Assembly: GCF_002287135.1 (NCBI RefSeq)
Contig: NZ_NESU01000012.1
Coordinates: forward strand, 1-55,925
Length of the DNA: 55,925 bases
Source: Helicobacter sp. TUL
GTDB lineage: Bacteria > Campylobacterota > Campylobacteria > Campylobacterales > Helicobacteraceae
Direction of reading: 5' to 3'
The position numbers were made by a program, and so were the translations under genes. Under the pieces are notes generated by a model, which saw only the letters and a list, made by a program, of their open reading frames with translations, was not told where the DNA came from and did not search any database. Shown here piece after piece: positions 7,988 through 17,339 of this stretch; within the stretch, counting starts at the first letter, position 1; every line of letters starts with the position of its first letter.

Positions 7988-8314
7988 ATGGCTCAAATAA
8001 GTCAATTTGGTGTGATTAAAAGTGATATTATCAAGCCCGATATGAATCCAAGTGTCACAAAGACTGGCACTCCACTTCCAAATACAAATGACGGACTTGA
8101 TTTTGCGCAAACATTAACCAAAACCATTGATGAAGTAAATACACAACAACAAACTTCTGAAAAAGCCTTGGCTGATATGGCAACAGGGCAGATTAAAGAT
8201 TTACATCAAGCCGCCATTGCAATTTCAAAAGCTGAAAATAGTATGAAAGTTATGCTAGAAGTTCGCAACAAGGCTATTAACGCTTATAAAGAAATTTTAC
8301 GCACACAAGTGTAA
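7988..8314 (+). CDS. fliE: Flagellar hook-basal body protein FliE
   Basis: FliE is the adapter between the MS ring and the rod. The protein is 108 residues, the usual family size, with an N-terminal variable part and a conserved C-terminal half (DLHQAAIAISKAENSMKVML, then VRNKAINAYKEILRTQV). A GGAGAG site precedes the ATG. It is the third gene of the flgBC-fliE rod operon. Confidence 0.94.
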   Translation: MAQISQFGVIKSDIIKPDMNPSVTKTGTPLPNTNDGLDFAQTLTKTIDEVNTQQQTSEKALADMATGQIKDLHQAAIAISKAENSMKVMLEVRNKAINAYKEILRTQV

Positions 8315-8344
8315 TTATCATACATTTTTGTATTCTTGCCTGTT

Positions 8345-10111
8345 ATGGAAAATAAAAAAACCTCTGTCATTTTGGGTATTTTTTTTATTCTCCTTGTGTG
8401 CTTTATTATCTTTTTGTCTATCATTTATGTCAAAATAGTAACCCCTCGCAAAATCCCCACGCTCCAAAGCACAAAAATTGATACTGCGTTAAGGGGTTCG
8501 ATTTTTAGCCTTGATGGCTTTGAGGTCGCCTCTAGTTCGAATCTATATAAAGCAAGTATCAACACCCAAAGCATCGATGCAGATAAAAAAGAGCTTTTTA
8601 TTAATCTTTTTTCTATTTATAGTGGGATTCCAAAAGAGCAGATTGAAAAAAAATTTCTTGCAAAAGGCAATGTTGTTCTTTCGTATAATCTTAGCAATAG
8701 CGTGGCGACTAATCTCAAAAAGTTAAATCTTATTTTGTTGCGTTATGATGTGTTTAGGGAATATGAAAATGCTAATGGCGTGGTAGTCCCAAAACAAGGA
8801 CTTAGCATAGAAGTAAGCGGTAATAATCGCGCCTACCCTTATAAAGCCCTGTTAGAGCCTCTCATAGGCTATGTGAGAAAGGGTGAGATTGATGGTATCA
8901 CGCGCGTATATGGGCTAAAAGGTGTAGAAAAGTATTACAATGAGATTCTTGCCTCTAAGCAAGATGGAGAGATTATAGGCAAGCGTGATGTTGGGTTTAA
9001 TGTTATTTTGGATAAGGAAGCGATCAAAAAAATACGCCAAGATGGTTTTGATGTTACGCTAAGTATCCCCTTGCGTGTGCAACATAAACTTGAGGGAATC
9101 TTAGATAGAGCAAAATCACATTATAATGTCCAAGAGGTTATCGCCGGTGTTATGGATTCTTATAGTGGGCGTTTTTTGGCATTGGCAACATCAAATAGAT
9201 TTAATCCCAATGCGTTGCGTGATATTAAAGATTATTCGTTTTTGAATCTTAGTGCACTAGAGCGAGTATATGAGCCAGGCAGCACGATTAAGCCTATAAT
9301 TTATGCAATTTTGCTTGAAAAAAATAGAATTAATCCTACGCAAATTATCGACTTAGAGGGTGGCGTATATAAATTGCGCAATTATACAATCCGCGATAGC
9401 AGTGTGCTAGATAAAGGCACACCAGAGGATATTTTGCTTCGGTCAAGTAATATCGGTATGGTAAAACTCGCGGCTTCTTTAAGCGCAAAAGAACTTCATA
9501 CTGCGCTTAAGGCTTTTGGTTTTTCTGAGCTAAGCGGTATTGATTTGCCTTATGAAAAGCGTGGCACAATCCCAAGCGTGCGTCGCCTCAATATCGAGGA
9601 GGCTACCAAGGCAACAATAAGTTATGGCTATGGTTTGCAAACGACTTTTATGCAACTTATGCGATCATATGCGAGTTTTAGTAATGGTGGATTTTTGCCA
9701 ACTCCGCGTATCACACAATATATTAGCGCCAAAGATTCACAACGATATAATCTCCCAATCCCCACGCCTATACAGATTCTCTCGCCACATGTTGCCAAAA
9801 AGATAGAAGAGCTTTTGATACAGGTGGTGCAAAGAGGCACAGGCAAACCAGCATTTGTAGAAAATGTGATTGTGGGTGGCAAAACAGGCACGGCAAAGAT
9901 AGCAAAAAATGGTGAGTATATTAATCAATACAATGGGTCATTTTTTGGCTTTGCCAAAGATAGCAATCACACATATACCATTGGTGTTGTAGTCTTTGAA
10001 TCTCATATCCAAAATGATTATTATGGTGGGCGCACCGCCGCACCGATTTTTAAAGAAATCGTGGAAATGCTTATAGATGAGGGGTATCTCAAGAAAATAG
10101 ATCCATCTTAA
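8345..10111 (+). CDS. ftsI: Penicillin-binding protein 2 / FtsI-type D,D-transpeptidase
   Basis: This is the class B penicillin-binding protein that crosslinks septal or sidewall peptidoglycan. It has one N-terminal membrane anchor (SVILGIFFILLVCFIIFLSI), a pedestal domain, and a transpeptidase domain. Catalytic motifs are S313-T-I-K, SSN in LLRSSNIGM, and K513-T-G in GGKTGTAKI. I use the ATG at 8345; a TTG at 8336 in frame would add three residues. It follows fliE by 30 bases, the same order as flgB-flgC-fliE-ftsI in H. pylori, so it may be partly cotranscribed with the rod genes. Confidence 0.92.
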   Translation: MENKKTSVILGIFFILLVCFIIFLSIIYVKIVTPRKIPTLQSTKIDTALRGSIFSLDGFEVASSSNLYKASINTQSIDADKKELFINLFSIYSGIPKEQIEKKFLAKGNVVLSYNLSNSVATNLKKLNLILLRYDVFREYENANGVVVPKQGLSIEVSGNNRAYPYKALLEPLIGYVRKGEIDGITRVYGLKGVEKYYNEILASKQDGEIIGKRDVGFNVILDKEAIKKIRQDGFDVTLSIPLRVQHKLEGILDRAKSHYNVQEVIAGVMDSYSGRFLALATSNRFNPNALRDIKDYSFLNLSALERVYEPGSTIKPIIYAILLEKNRINPTQIIDLEGGVYKLRNYTIRDSSVLDKGTPEDILLRSSNIGMVKLAASLSAKELHTALKAFGFSELSGIDLPYEKRGTIPSVRRLNIEEATKATISYGYGLQTTFMQLMRSYASFSNGGFLPTPRITQYISAKDSQRYNLPIPTPIQILSPHVAKKIEELLIQVVQRGTGKPAFVENVIVGGKTGTAKIAKNGEYINQYNGSFFGFAKDSNHTYTIGVVVFESHIQNDYYGGRTAAPIFKEIVEMLIDEGYLKKIDPS

Positions 10112-10218
10112 ATAAATATAGATAACTGCTTCACAAAAATGTTTGTTGTTTATATGGGTATAGGGCTTGTTGTGCTACAATAAATCTATATTATTATCAG
10201 CTTATCGGAGGATTACAT

Positions 10219-12124
10219 ATGTGTGGTATTTTGGGAACTGTTCCAACAACCAATGATAAAGAAGCGTTTTTGCAGGCATTGAATACTTTTTCATATAGGG
10301 GTCCAGATGATTTTGGGGTGTATCATGATCAGGATATAAGTTTTGGGCACAGACGCTTAGCAATTATTGATACTAGTTTAGATGGACATCAGCCAATGTC
10401 CTACGCATGCGGGGGGGGGGCGATATACAATTGTATTTAACGGAGAAATTTATAATTTTTTAGAACTTAGAGAAGAGCTTAAGCTCAAGGGTTATGAATT
10501 TCGTACACAAAGCGATACGGAAGTGATTTTGGCAAGTTATGATTGTTGGGGTGAGCAGTGTCTGAGTAAATTTAACGGTATGTGGGCATTGGCTATTTGG
10601 GACCATAGAAAGAAACATTTATTTCTTGCGCGAGATAGGTTTGGTAAGAAACCTTTATTTTATGCATTTATTCAGGATTCTCAAGGTAGGGATCTTTTGA
10701 TTTTTGCATCAGAAATGAAGGCGATATATCCATATCTCAAAGAAATTAAGCCTTCTCAATATTTTGATAATATGAGTGATGTAAGGTATATTTTTAGCTA
10801 TGATCAACAAAAAGATCATACTCTTGTGGAAGGTATTTATCGTTTCCCTTATTCGCATTATGCATATTATGCTCCACATAAATCTCAACAACGGTTAGAA
10901 TATAAACGTTATTATTGTATTCTTGATTATCTAGTAGATTCTCCAAGATGCTACAATGAGGCAGTTGAAATATTTAGGGAGCTGTTTTTAGATTCTGTGC
11001 GCTTACGTATGCGCTCTGATGTTGCCATAGGGACAGCATTGAGTGGAGGGGTAGATTCTAGTTCTACTATCTGTGCCATGGCGTATTTAGCCAAACAAGG
11101 GTTAAAAATGGAGACTAAAGATTGGCAACATGCGTTTGTTGCATGCTTCAAGGATACTCCACAAGAAGAAAGTCACTATGCTAAAGATGTAGTGGATTAT
11201 ATTGGTGTAGGAGCTACATTTTTAGATATTAATCCTCTAGATAATTGGGACAAATTAGAGTATTATTTTTATTGCTTGGAAGATTTGTATGGCAGAATTC
11301 CACTCGCGCAAATTAGCACTTACCAAGCAATCAAAAAACATGGTGTAAGTGTAACACTTGATGGGCACGGTTGCGATGAATTAGTATGTGGGTATGGGCA
11401 TTTGATATATGCTCTTTGGGATTGTAAATTTAATCCTTTAAAAATTTATGATCTATTGAATACTACAAACCAAACCCTTGCCCATCCCTTAAGTAGAACA
11501 AAGATTGTTAGGAATGGAGCGAGTTTTATTCTAAAATCCTTGATAAAAAAAATTATTGGCAAAGAAATCGGTTTAGCTTCTAAGGATTCTTCTCATCCTA
11601 ATTTTCAGAGAATGGACTTTTTTACTCAGCAACTCTATGTGATTTTTTATGAAACGCTTTTGCCTGTTATTTTGAGAGATTATGATAGATATTCTATGAT
11701 AAATAGTTTAGAGATTCGTATGCCTTTTATGGATCACAGGCTTGTTGAATTTTTGTTTTCTTTGCCTTTTGATTACAAAAATGGACATGGTTATACTAAA
11801 CGTATTGTGCGAGATAGTATGGATCAGCTTGTGCCAAGAAGCGTTATAAGACGCAAACACAAAATTGGATTTAATTCTCCTATGGTACAATGGATGCAGC
11901 GAGACAGGGCTCATAATGGTTTACGGGAATATTTTTTAGATCTAGCACATTCGCAGGATTTTCTGCAATCTTGTTTTGTTAAAAACCCTCAATATATACA
12001 AGAAGCTATTACGAGAATTTGCAACGGTCAAGAAAATTCATTTCATCTTGCTGAGGAAATATGGTGTGCAATTAACCCTTATCTTTGGCACAAATCTTTA
12101 AGGTATGCCATTAAGTTCAATTGA
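10219..12124 (+). CDS. asnB: Asparagine-synthase-like glutamine amidotransferase, phase-variable, out of frame here
   Basis: Two overlapping frames make up one gene. The first (10219-10440) starts MCGILGTV with the class II glutaminase Cys2, and ends early after a G10 tract. The second continues RYTIVFNGEIYNFLELREEL, then the synthetase domain with ALSGGVDSSS (PP-loop), LDGHGCDEL and SLEIRMPFMDHRLVEF, to RRKHKIGFNSPM. Nine G residues (or 12) would join them into about 634 residues. With ten, the product stops at 73 residues. AsnB makes asparagine from aspartate and glutamine, but homologues such as WbpS amidate sugar acids in surface glycans. The latter role is plausible for a phase-variable gene. 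A sequencing error in the homopolymer is the alternative. A possible -10 (TACAAT) lies at 10177-10182. Confidence 0.85.
10411..10420 (+). repeat. G10 homopolymer contingency tract in the asnB-like gene
   Basis: Ten consecutive G residues lie between TGC and CGATA, at the junction of the two reading frames. The upstream frame is restored only when the tract length is a multiple of three. Tracts of this length slip readily in Helicobacter and Campylobacter and are a known basis of phase variation. Confidence 0.85.
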
Positions 12125-13028
12125 GGTAGGTTTCATGTTTGAGATACGAATCTATGCTGTGTGTGATGTGTGGTTGTATATGCAATCGCAAACGAAGCAC
12201 GCTTAGGGGAAAGCCCATATTTTCAAGCTTTACTTCATCTTTAGAGGTTACAAGTAGGCTTGTTGCATTGTATTGTTGCATGTATTGCTGCAAGGTAGGT
12301 GCATCAAATGTGCTATGATCTTGGAGTGTGATTTTACCCACAACAGATGGCAAAAATTCATCAAGCCTTGAGGGATTTGCAATCGCTGTAAGCAAAAGCA
12401 TTCTAGGCGTTGGATTCTCAACAAAAACCTCGCGTGTATATTCTTCTCCCTCACGCACAAGTAAATCGGCGTATTTATAGAGATAGGGCATTTCTCGATA
12501 CATACCACTTGGGAGCAAAAATGGAAAATATGGTTGCAGTTTTGGTTGCAACACAATATTAAGCTTTTTGAAATGGAATCTAAAGCCATCGTCTAAAAAG
12601 ATGTATTTTGCACCCAATTCTTTTGCTTTATAAATAGCTTGCTTACGATCCTTGGAGACAATCACGCTCGCATTTGGCAAACTTTTTGCAAGCAAATAAG
12701 CTTCATCTCCTGCTTGGGGTTGGGTGCATAGAATCTCGCCATTATGGCTTACCACCACAAGCCCTTTGCTTTTTCGTTTGTAGCCACGCGAGATAATCGC
12801 GCTGTGTGAATAGGATTTTGCAATTTCGATGATAAAAGGTGTTTTGCCACTACCACCGACGATAAGATTCCCAACGCTTATGATAGGTATCCCAAAATCA
12901 TAATATTTAGAGCATTTTCGACGCAATGTCGCACTTATGCCATAAAGTAGCGATACTGGCAGTAGCGCAAAACTTAGGAGCTTTTGTGCGAATGAAGGGT
13001 TGTAAAAATATGAATCTATAAAGCGCAT
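12117..13028 (-). CDS. lpxK: Tetraacyldisaccharide 4'-kinase LpxK
   Basis: LpxK phosphorylates the 4' position of the lipid A precursor at the inner membrane. The 303 residues begin with a hydrophobic membrane-associated segment (LLSFALLPVSLLYGISATLRR), followed by the modified Walker A GNLIVGGSGKTP near residue 60. The conserved ISRGYKRKSKG, GDEAYLLAK and YIFLDDGFRFHF segments follow. It overlaps the 3' end of the asnB-like gene by eight bases, convergently, and lies 23 bases after nadE, with which it is probably cotranscribed. Confidence 0.93.
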   Translation of the reverse strand: MRFIDSYFYNPSFAQKLLSFALLPVSLLYGISATLRRKCSKYYDFGIPIISVGNLIVGGSGKTPFIIEIAKSYSHSAIISRGYKRKSKGLVVVSHNGEILCTQPQAGDEAYLLAKSLPNASVIVSKDRKQAIYKAKELGAKYIFLDDGFRFHFKKLNIVLQPKLQPYFPFLLPSGMYREMPYLYKYADLLVREGEEYTREVFVENPTPRMLLLTAIANPSRLDEFLPSVVGKITLQDHSTFDAPTLQQYMQQYNATSLLVTSKDEVKLENMGFPLSVLRLRLHIQPHITHSIDSYLKHETYLN

Positions 13029-13051
13029 AGTATTCCTTGAAAATAATGTAA

Positions 13052-13885
13052 TTATTGATATGTAAGAATTGTAGGCATTTTTGCCTTAAAAGTATTCATA
13101 AAGATTCTGTGCAATAAGGAATCTGTAAATGTAGATTCAAACCCTTGCGCGATTAGAGAATCCCTAAGGGTTGCTAATATGGATTTGTCAGCAAGGCTAA
13201 GGTTTGTGAGTTGGAGATTTTTGGTTGCAAGGAGAGTTTGCAAGGCTTGTAAAAATGGATCGATTTGGGTATAACTATAGCCTAAATCCCCCTCATCACT
13301 TTGGTTTTCAAATAAATCTGCACTTGGTTTTTTGTCGATGAGATGTTGGGAAATGCCAAGAGCTTTGGCAAGAGCAAATATTTGGGTTTTGTAAAAGTTA
13401 CCTATAGGATTTATCGCACAGGCGAGATCCCCATATAATGTGCCATAGCCAAGCATAATTTCACTTTTGTTGCTTGTGCCTATGACAAGTGCGTTGTGTG
13501 TGGCTGCAAAATCATAAAGATGTATCATACGCATACGCGCACAAAAGTTTCCAATACGCATTTTTTGGTGTGAATCTAATGGTGGATACAAAGTGTGTTG
13601 TTGTCTAAAAAGTTCATCAAATTTGGCTATGGAGGTGATGGTGTAGGTAATATTATTGTCTTTGGCAAATGTGATGGCATCTTGCAAGTGTGTGGGATTG
13701 GAGCTAGCAGTTGGGAGCAAAAGAGCGTGGAGATTGTGTGCAAATACATTGGCACAAAGTTTTGCAACTACAGCAGAATCTATACCGCCACTTAATCCTA
13801 CTACGACTTTATCAAAACCCCTATTGCGCACTTCAGCGGCTAATTGTTTTTGTATGGAGTCAATGTGTGAGAAAATATTTTGCAT
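13052..13885 (-). CDS. nadE: NAD+ synthetase, ammonia-dependent type
   Basis: NadE adenylates deamido-NAD and amidates it with ammonia to give NAD. The protein has the PP-loop VGLSGGIDSAVVAK near residue 35, GTSNKSEIMLGYGTLYGDLACAINPIG, and KKPSADLFENQSDEGDLGY, all diagnostic. It lacks the N-terminal glutaminase domain, so it uses free ammonia. The open frame extends upstream to 14014. I choose ATG 13885, which follows AAGGATC and gives MQNIFSHID and 277 residues, close to the usual 260-275. It is divergent from the bc1 operon and upstream of lpxK. Confidence 0.92.
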   Translation of the reverse strand: MQNIFSHIDSIQKQLAAEVRNRGFDKVVVGLSGGIDSAVVAKLCANVFAHNLHALLLPTASSNPTHLQDAITFAKDNNITYTITSIAKFDELFRQQHTLYPPLDSHQKMRIGNFCARMRMIHLYDFAATHNALVIGTSNKSEIMLGYGTLYGDLACAINPIGNFYKTQIFALAKALGISQHLIDKKPSADLFENQSDEGDLGYSYTQIDPFLQALQTLLATKNLQLTNLSLADKSILATLRDSLIAQGFESTFTDSLLHRIFMNTFKAKMPTILTYQ

Positions 13886-14035
13886 ATTTAAGATCCTTTT
13901 AGAAAATCTACAATCTATAAGCAAAGCATAACAGATTTTAGCAAAATAATAAAGTTTTAAGTTACTTTTCTTTACCATAGGGGGTTTTTTACTTACTTCA
14001 GTATGAACAATCACTCAAGGTTATGGAAGGAGATT

Positions 14036-14542
14036 ATGATGTCTGATAATGTCAAAAGACGAGATTTTCTTGGTATGGCATTGGGAGGCGTTGCAGCGGT
14101 AGGTGCAGTAGCTTCGTTGTATGCAGTCAAACGAACTTGGGATCCTTTGCCAAGTGTAGTGTCTGCTGGTTTTACTACGGTGGATTTAAGTGGGCTTCAA
14201 GAGGGACATTTAAGCACGGTAGAATGGAGAGGTAAGCCAGTATATATCCTCAAAAAACAAAGCGGTAGCCAAAAAGTAGAGGGTAGAGATTTTGAAATTA
14301 ATGGCGCTCTTTATACCGTTGGGATTCAGATTTGCACACACTTAGGGTGTATTCCTGGTTTTGATGAAAAAACTCAAGGGTTTTTGTGTGCGTGCCATGG
14401 TGGGCGATTTAATGCTTCTGGTGTTAATCAGCCTGGCACACCACCACCACGCCCTATGGAGATACCTCCATTTAAAATAGACGGAATGAAAATGGTGCTA
14501 GGTGAAGAGGGTGCGGAATATCAAGCACTCAAAAAGGCATAG
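14036..14542 (+). CDS. petA: Ubiquinol-cytochrome c reductase Rieske iron-sulfur subunit
   Basis: This is the Rieske [2Fe-2S] protein of the bc1 complex. The start follows AAGGAGA at 14028-14034, with two adjacent ATG codons. The N-terminus is a twin-arginine signal anchor (KRRDFLGMALGGVAAVGAV). The cluster ligands are in CTHLGC and CACHGG (about residues 100 and 118), and the PGTPPPRP loop follows. At 168 residues it is the usual size. It is the first of three genes encoding the quinol oxidase complex that feeds electrons to cytochrome c. Confidence 0.95.
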   Translation: MMSDNVKRRDFLGMALGGVAAVGAVASLYAVKRTWDPLPSVVSAGFTTVDLSGLQEGHLSTVEWRGKPVYILKKQSGSQKVEGRDFEINGALYTVGIQICTHLGCIPGFDEKTQGFLCACHGGRFNASGVNQPGTPPPRPMEIPPFKIDGMKMVLGEEGAEYQALKKA

Positions 14543-14555
14543 TAAGGAGAGAATT

Positions 14556-15776
14556 ATGGAAGTGAAAAAAGCAAATGGAGTCATAGATTGGCTTGATCAA
14601 CGCATTGCTATCAAGAAAGTAATCGAAGTTTTGGCAACAAAATATTGGGTTCCAAAAAATATTAACTTCTTGTGGGCTATGGGTGTAATTTTATTGACAC
14701 TTTTTACATTGCTTGTAGTGAGCGGATTTTTCTTGCTTATGTATTATAAGCCTGATACAAAACTCGCTTTTGATAGCGTCAATGATACGATTATGCGTGA
14801 AGTAGCCTTTGGGTGGTTGTGGAGACATATTCATGCAGTAGCAGCAAGTATGGTGTTTTTGATTATTTATATTCATATGTTTGTGGCTGTGTATTATGGA
14901 TCTTATAAGCGTGGTAGAGAAGTGATTTGGATCGGTGGTATGCTACTTTTTGTTGTTTTTTCTGCCGAGGCATTTAGTGGATATATGCTTCCTTGGGGAC
15001 AAATGAGCTTTTGGGCTGCAGCGGTGATTACAAATTTACCAAGTGCTATTCCTGGTATTGGACCAGATTTGGTTGAGTGGGTGCGAGGAAACTTTGTGAT
15101 TGCAGATTCTACGCTAACAAGATTTTTTATGCTTCATGTTTGTCTTCTTCCTATCGTGATTTTGATGCTTATTGCATTGCACTTCTACACACTTAGAGTG
15201 CCTCATGTTAATAACGAAAATGGTGAAGAGATAGATTTTGAAGCTGAAGCAAAAAAATATGAAGAAGGCAAAAAGAAAGAAGCAAAAGTTATTAGTTTTT
15301 GGCCTGATTTCTTAAGCAAAGACATTTTTGTTGTCAGTGTGTTTATGATGCTATTCTTCTACCTTGTGTGCTATCACTTTAATTTTGCAATGGATCCAAT
15401 TAACTTTGAGCCAGCAAATAATATGAAAACTCCAGCACATATTTATCCAGAGTGGTATTTCTTGTGGAGTTATGAAGTGCTTAGAGGCTTTTTCTTTAGT
15501 GCTGATGTTGGACTTATTGCATTTGGTATTGCGCAAGTAGCGTTTCTCTTTTTGCCTTGGCTTGATAGAAGCCCTATCGTAGCTCCTGCACATAAGCGTC
15601 CTTTGTTTATGATTTGGTTTTGGGTGCTTATTCTCGACTTGGTAGTGCTTACGATTTTTGGTAAATTGCCTCCAGAGGGTATAAATAACCAAATTGGACT
15701 TGTTGCGGCAGTGGGCTTTTTAGTATGGGTTTTTGTTGCCTTGCCGGTAGTAACAATTATGGAAAGAAAGAAATAG
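14556..15776 (+). CDS. petB: Cytochrome b subunit of the bc1 complex
   Basis: This integral membrane protein carries two b haems and the quinol sites. I start at ATG 14556 after AAGGAGAG, giving MEVKKANGV and 406 residues. It has about eight membrane helices, haem ligand regions WRHIHAVAASM and FFMLHVCLLPIVI, and the quinol-site motif PEWYFLWSYE. The GYMLPWGQMSFWAA loop is also conserved. It lies between the Rieske and cytochrome c1 genes. Confidence 0.95.
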   Translation: MEVKKANGVIDWLDQRIAIKKVIEVLATKYWVPKNINFLWAMGVILLTLFTLLVVSGFFLLMYYKPDTKLAFDSVNDTIMREVAFGWLWRHIHAVAASMVFLIIYIHMFVAVYYGSYKRGREVIWIGGMLLFVVFSAEAFSGYMLPWGQMSFWAAAVITNLPSAIPGIGPDLVEWVRGNFVIADSTLTRFFMLHVCLLPIVILMLIALHFYTLRVPHVNNENGEEIDFEAEAKKYEEGKKKEAKVISFWPDFLSKDIFVVSVFMMLFFYLVCYHFNFAMDPINFEPANNMKTPAHIYPEWYFLWSYEVLRGFFFSADVGLIAFGIAQVAFLFLPWLDRSPIVAPAHKRPLFMIWFWVLILDLVVLTIFGKLPPEGINNQIGLVAAVGFLVWVFVALPVVTIMERKK

Positions 15777-15788
15777 GGAGTGCTTACT

Positions 15789-16898
15789 ATGAGAGAAATT
15801 AAAATTTTGGCGATTGTTGTTGTTATCGTGGGCGTTCTTTATTGGGGTGTAGAGCCTTTGGCACACTCCGTATTTCATCCAAAGTCAGCTCCTAGTGATT
15901 TTGCATTTAGAGATTTGGATCGTGTTGATTTATCTCAAGCAGATGCACAAAGAGGGAAAGATCTTGTAGAGGCTAATTGTGCAGCTTGTCATAATATCAA
16001 AGCAATTGGCATTGATAATGGTGTAGTTGCATTTCCAGCTGGTAATGGAGAGATTACAACACCAGATCTTTCTACCGCAGGAGCTTTGTATGATGAAAAC
16101 TTCCTTGCTACACTTATCGTAAATCCTGTCAAAGCTGTTAAGCTTGGACATAAATTTAGCGATGAGAATCCTTTCCCTATGACTGCTTATGATGGAGATA
16201 AGCAAGATGTAGCAGATATGGTAGCGTTTTTAAAATCTATTGGTGCAACAAGCCTTAAGCATAATGTGCTAGATTCTGATGAGTATGTTGCAAAAAAAGA
16301 TGCGCTTGCAAATAGTGCATTATCTGATTCACAAAAAGAAGCAGAATTGGCAAAAATTGAAAAACAGCTAACTAATAAAGCAGTTTTCAAAGATGCATGT
16401 AGCCGTTGCCATACTATCAAGTATGATGAGCCTAAAACAAAGGCGCAAATGGAGGCTGATGAAGTTAAAAAAGCAAATATTCGAGGATATCTTGGTGCAG
16501 AGGCTCCCGATCTTTCTATGATGATTAGAAGTAAGGGTGAGCATTACCTTGAAGGCTTTATTAATGATCCACAAAAGGTTTCTTATAATGCTATTAAGCA
16601 AGCTATTATTGCTAAAGAAGGTTCACTCCCAGAAAATTCTGCTAAGAGTGAATGGCAAGATAATGATGATTATAGCAATCTTGCAAAAGAGCTTGGCGTA
16701 ATGCCTAATGGTCTTTCTATGCCACGCACAGGGCTTACTCAAGAATCTCAAGAGCGTGTTATTGCTTATTTGGAATCTATAGGAGATTCTAAAAAAGCTG
16801 AGCGTGAGAATCTCGGAGTATATATCATTATATTCTTTGCGATCTTGAGTATCTTGGCATTTTTGTGGAAGAGAAAAATTTGGAAAGACCTACACTAA
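15789..16898 (+). CDS. petC: Dihaem cytochrome c1 subunit of the bc1 complex
   Basis: This is the epsilonproteobacterial type of cytochrome c1, with two c-type haems: CAACH near residue 60 and CSRCH near residue 205. An N-terminal signal/anchor (IKILAIVVVIVGVLYWGVEPL) and a C-terminal membrane helix (VYIIIFFAILSILAFLWKRK) hold it on the periplasmic side. The ATG at 15789 is preferred over the in-frame GTG at 15780. The 369-residue product is the last gene of petABC. A strong terminator follows. Confidence 0.92.
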   Translation: MREIKILAIVVVIVGVLYWGVEPLAHSVFHPKSAPSDFAFRDLDRVDLSQADAQRGKDLVEANCAACHNIKAIGIDNGVVAFPAGNGEITTPDLSTAGALYDENFLATLIVNPVKAVKLGHKFSDENPFPMTAYDGDKQDVADMVAFLKSIGATSLKHNVLDSDEYVAKKDALANSALSDSQKEAELAKIEKQLTNKAVFKDACSRCHTIKYDEPKTKAQMEADEVKKANIRGYLGAEAPDLSMMIRSKGEHYLEGFINDPQKVSYNAIKQAIIAKEGSLPENSAKSEWQDNDDYSNLAKELGVMPNGLSMPRTGLTQESQERVIAYLESIGDSKKAERENLGVYIIIFFAILSILAFLWKRKIWKDLH

Positions 16899-16904
16899 AA
16901 AGTT

Positions 16905-16940
16905 CCAAAAGAATCGTCTTGATTCTTTTGGGCTTTTATT
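16905..16940 (+). terminator. Rho-independent terminator after petC
   Basis: The 11-bp perfect stem CCAAAAGAATC/GATTCTTTTGG (16905-16915 with 16921-16931) has a five-base loop and is followed by GCTTTTATT. It starts seven bases after the petC stop codon. Confidence 0.85.
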
Positions 16941-16982
16941 GTAGAATTCGCGCTTCACATTACCATTTTTAGGAGGTCTATT

Positions 16983-17255
16983 ATGGCTTTAGATATGGCG
17001 AAAAAGCAAGAGATTATTGCGAAATTTGCTCGTGATAGTAAGGACACTGGTTCTTCAGAGATTCAGGTTGCGCTTTTGACACAAAGAATTGCTGATTTGA
17101 CAGCACATCTTAAGGCAAATCCAAAAGATCACTCAAGTCGTTTGGGATTGTTAAAACTTGTGGGACAGAGAAAATCTCTTTTAGGTTATCTCAAACGCAC
17201 ACAATATGAGCGTTATGTCAAACTTATCACAGAATTAAAACTTAAGGATCGATAA
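16983..17255 (+). CDS. rpsO: 30S ribosomal protein S15
   Basis: The 90-residue protein is full length for S15, which binds the central domain of 16S rRNA. It contains [22 protein letters not shown], the [22 protein letters not shown] segment and the C-terminal [19 protein letters not shown] at 16972-16977 precedes the ATG. It is transcribed alone, between the petC terminator and its own terminator. Confidence 0.96.
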   Translation: MALDMAKKQEIIAKFARDSKDTGSSEIQVALLTQRIADLTAHLKANPKDHSSRLGLLKLVGQRKSLLGYLKRTQYERYVKLITELKLKDR

Positions 17256-17283
17256 GTCCTTAAGCCTCTTTTCTTCTTTTACT
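17241..17283 (+). terminator. Rho-independent terminator of rpsO
   Basis: The stem CTTAAGGA/TCCTTAAG (17241-17248 with 17257-17264) overlaps the stop codon of rpsO. It is followed by the T-rich tract CCTCTTTTCTTCTTTT. Confidence 0.75.
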
Positions 17284-17339
17284 TCATTATTTTGTGAAAT
17301 GTGTTATACTCTTTGTTATACAAATTTAAGGAGTGTAGC

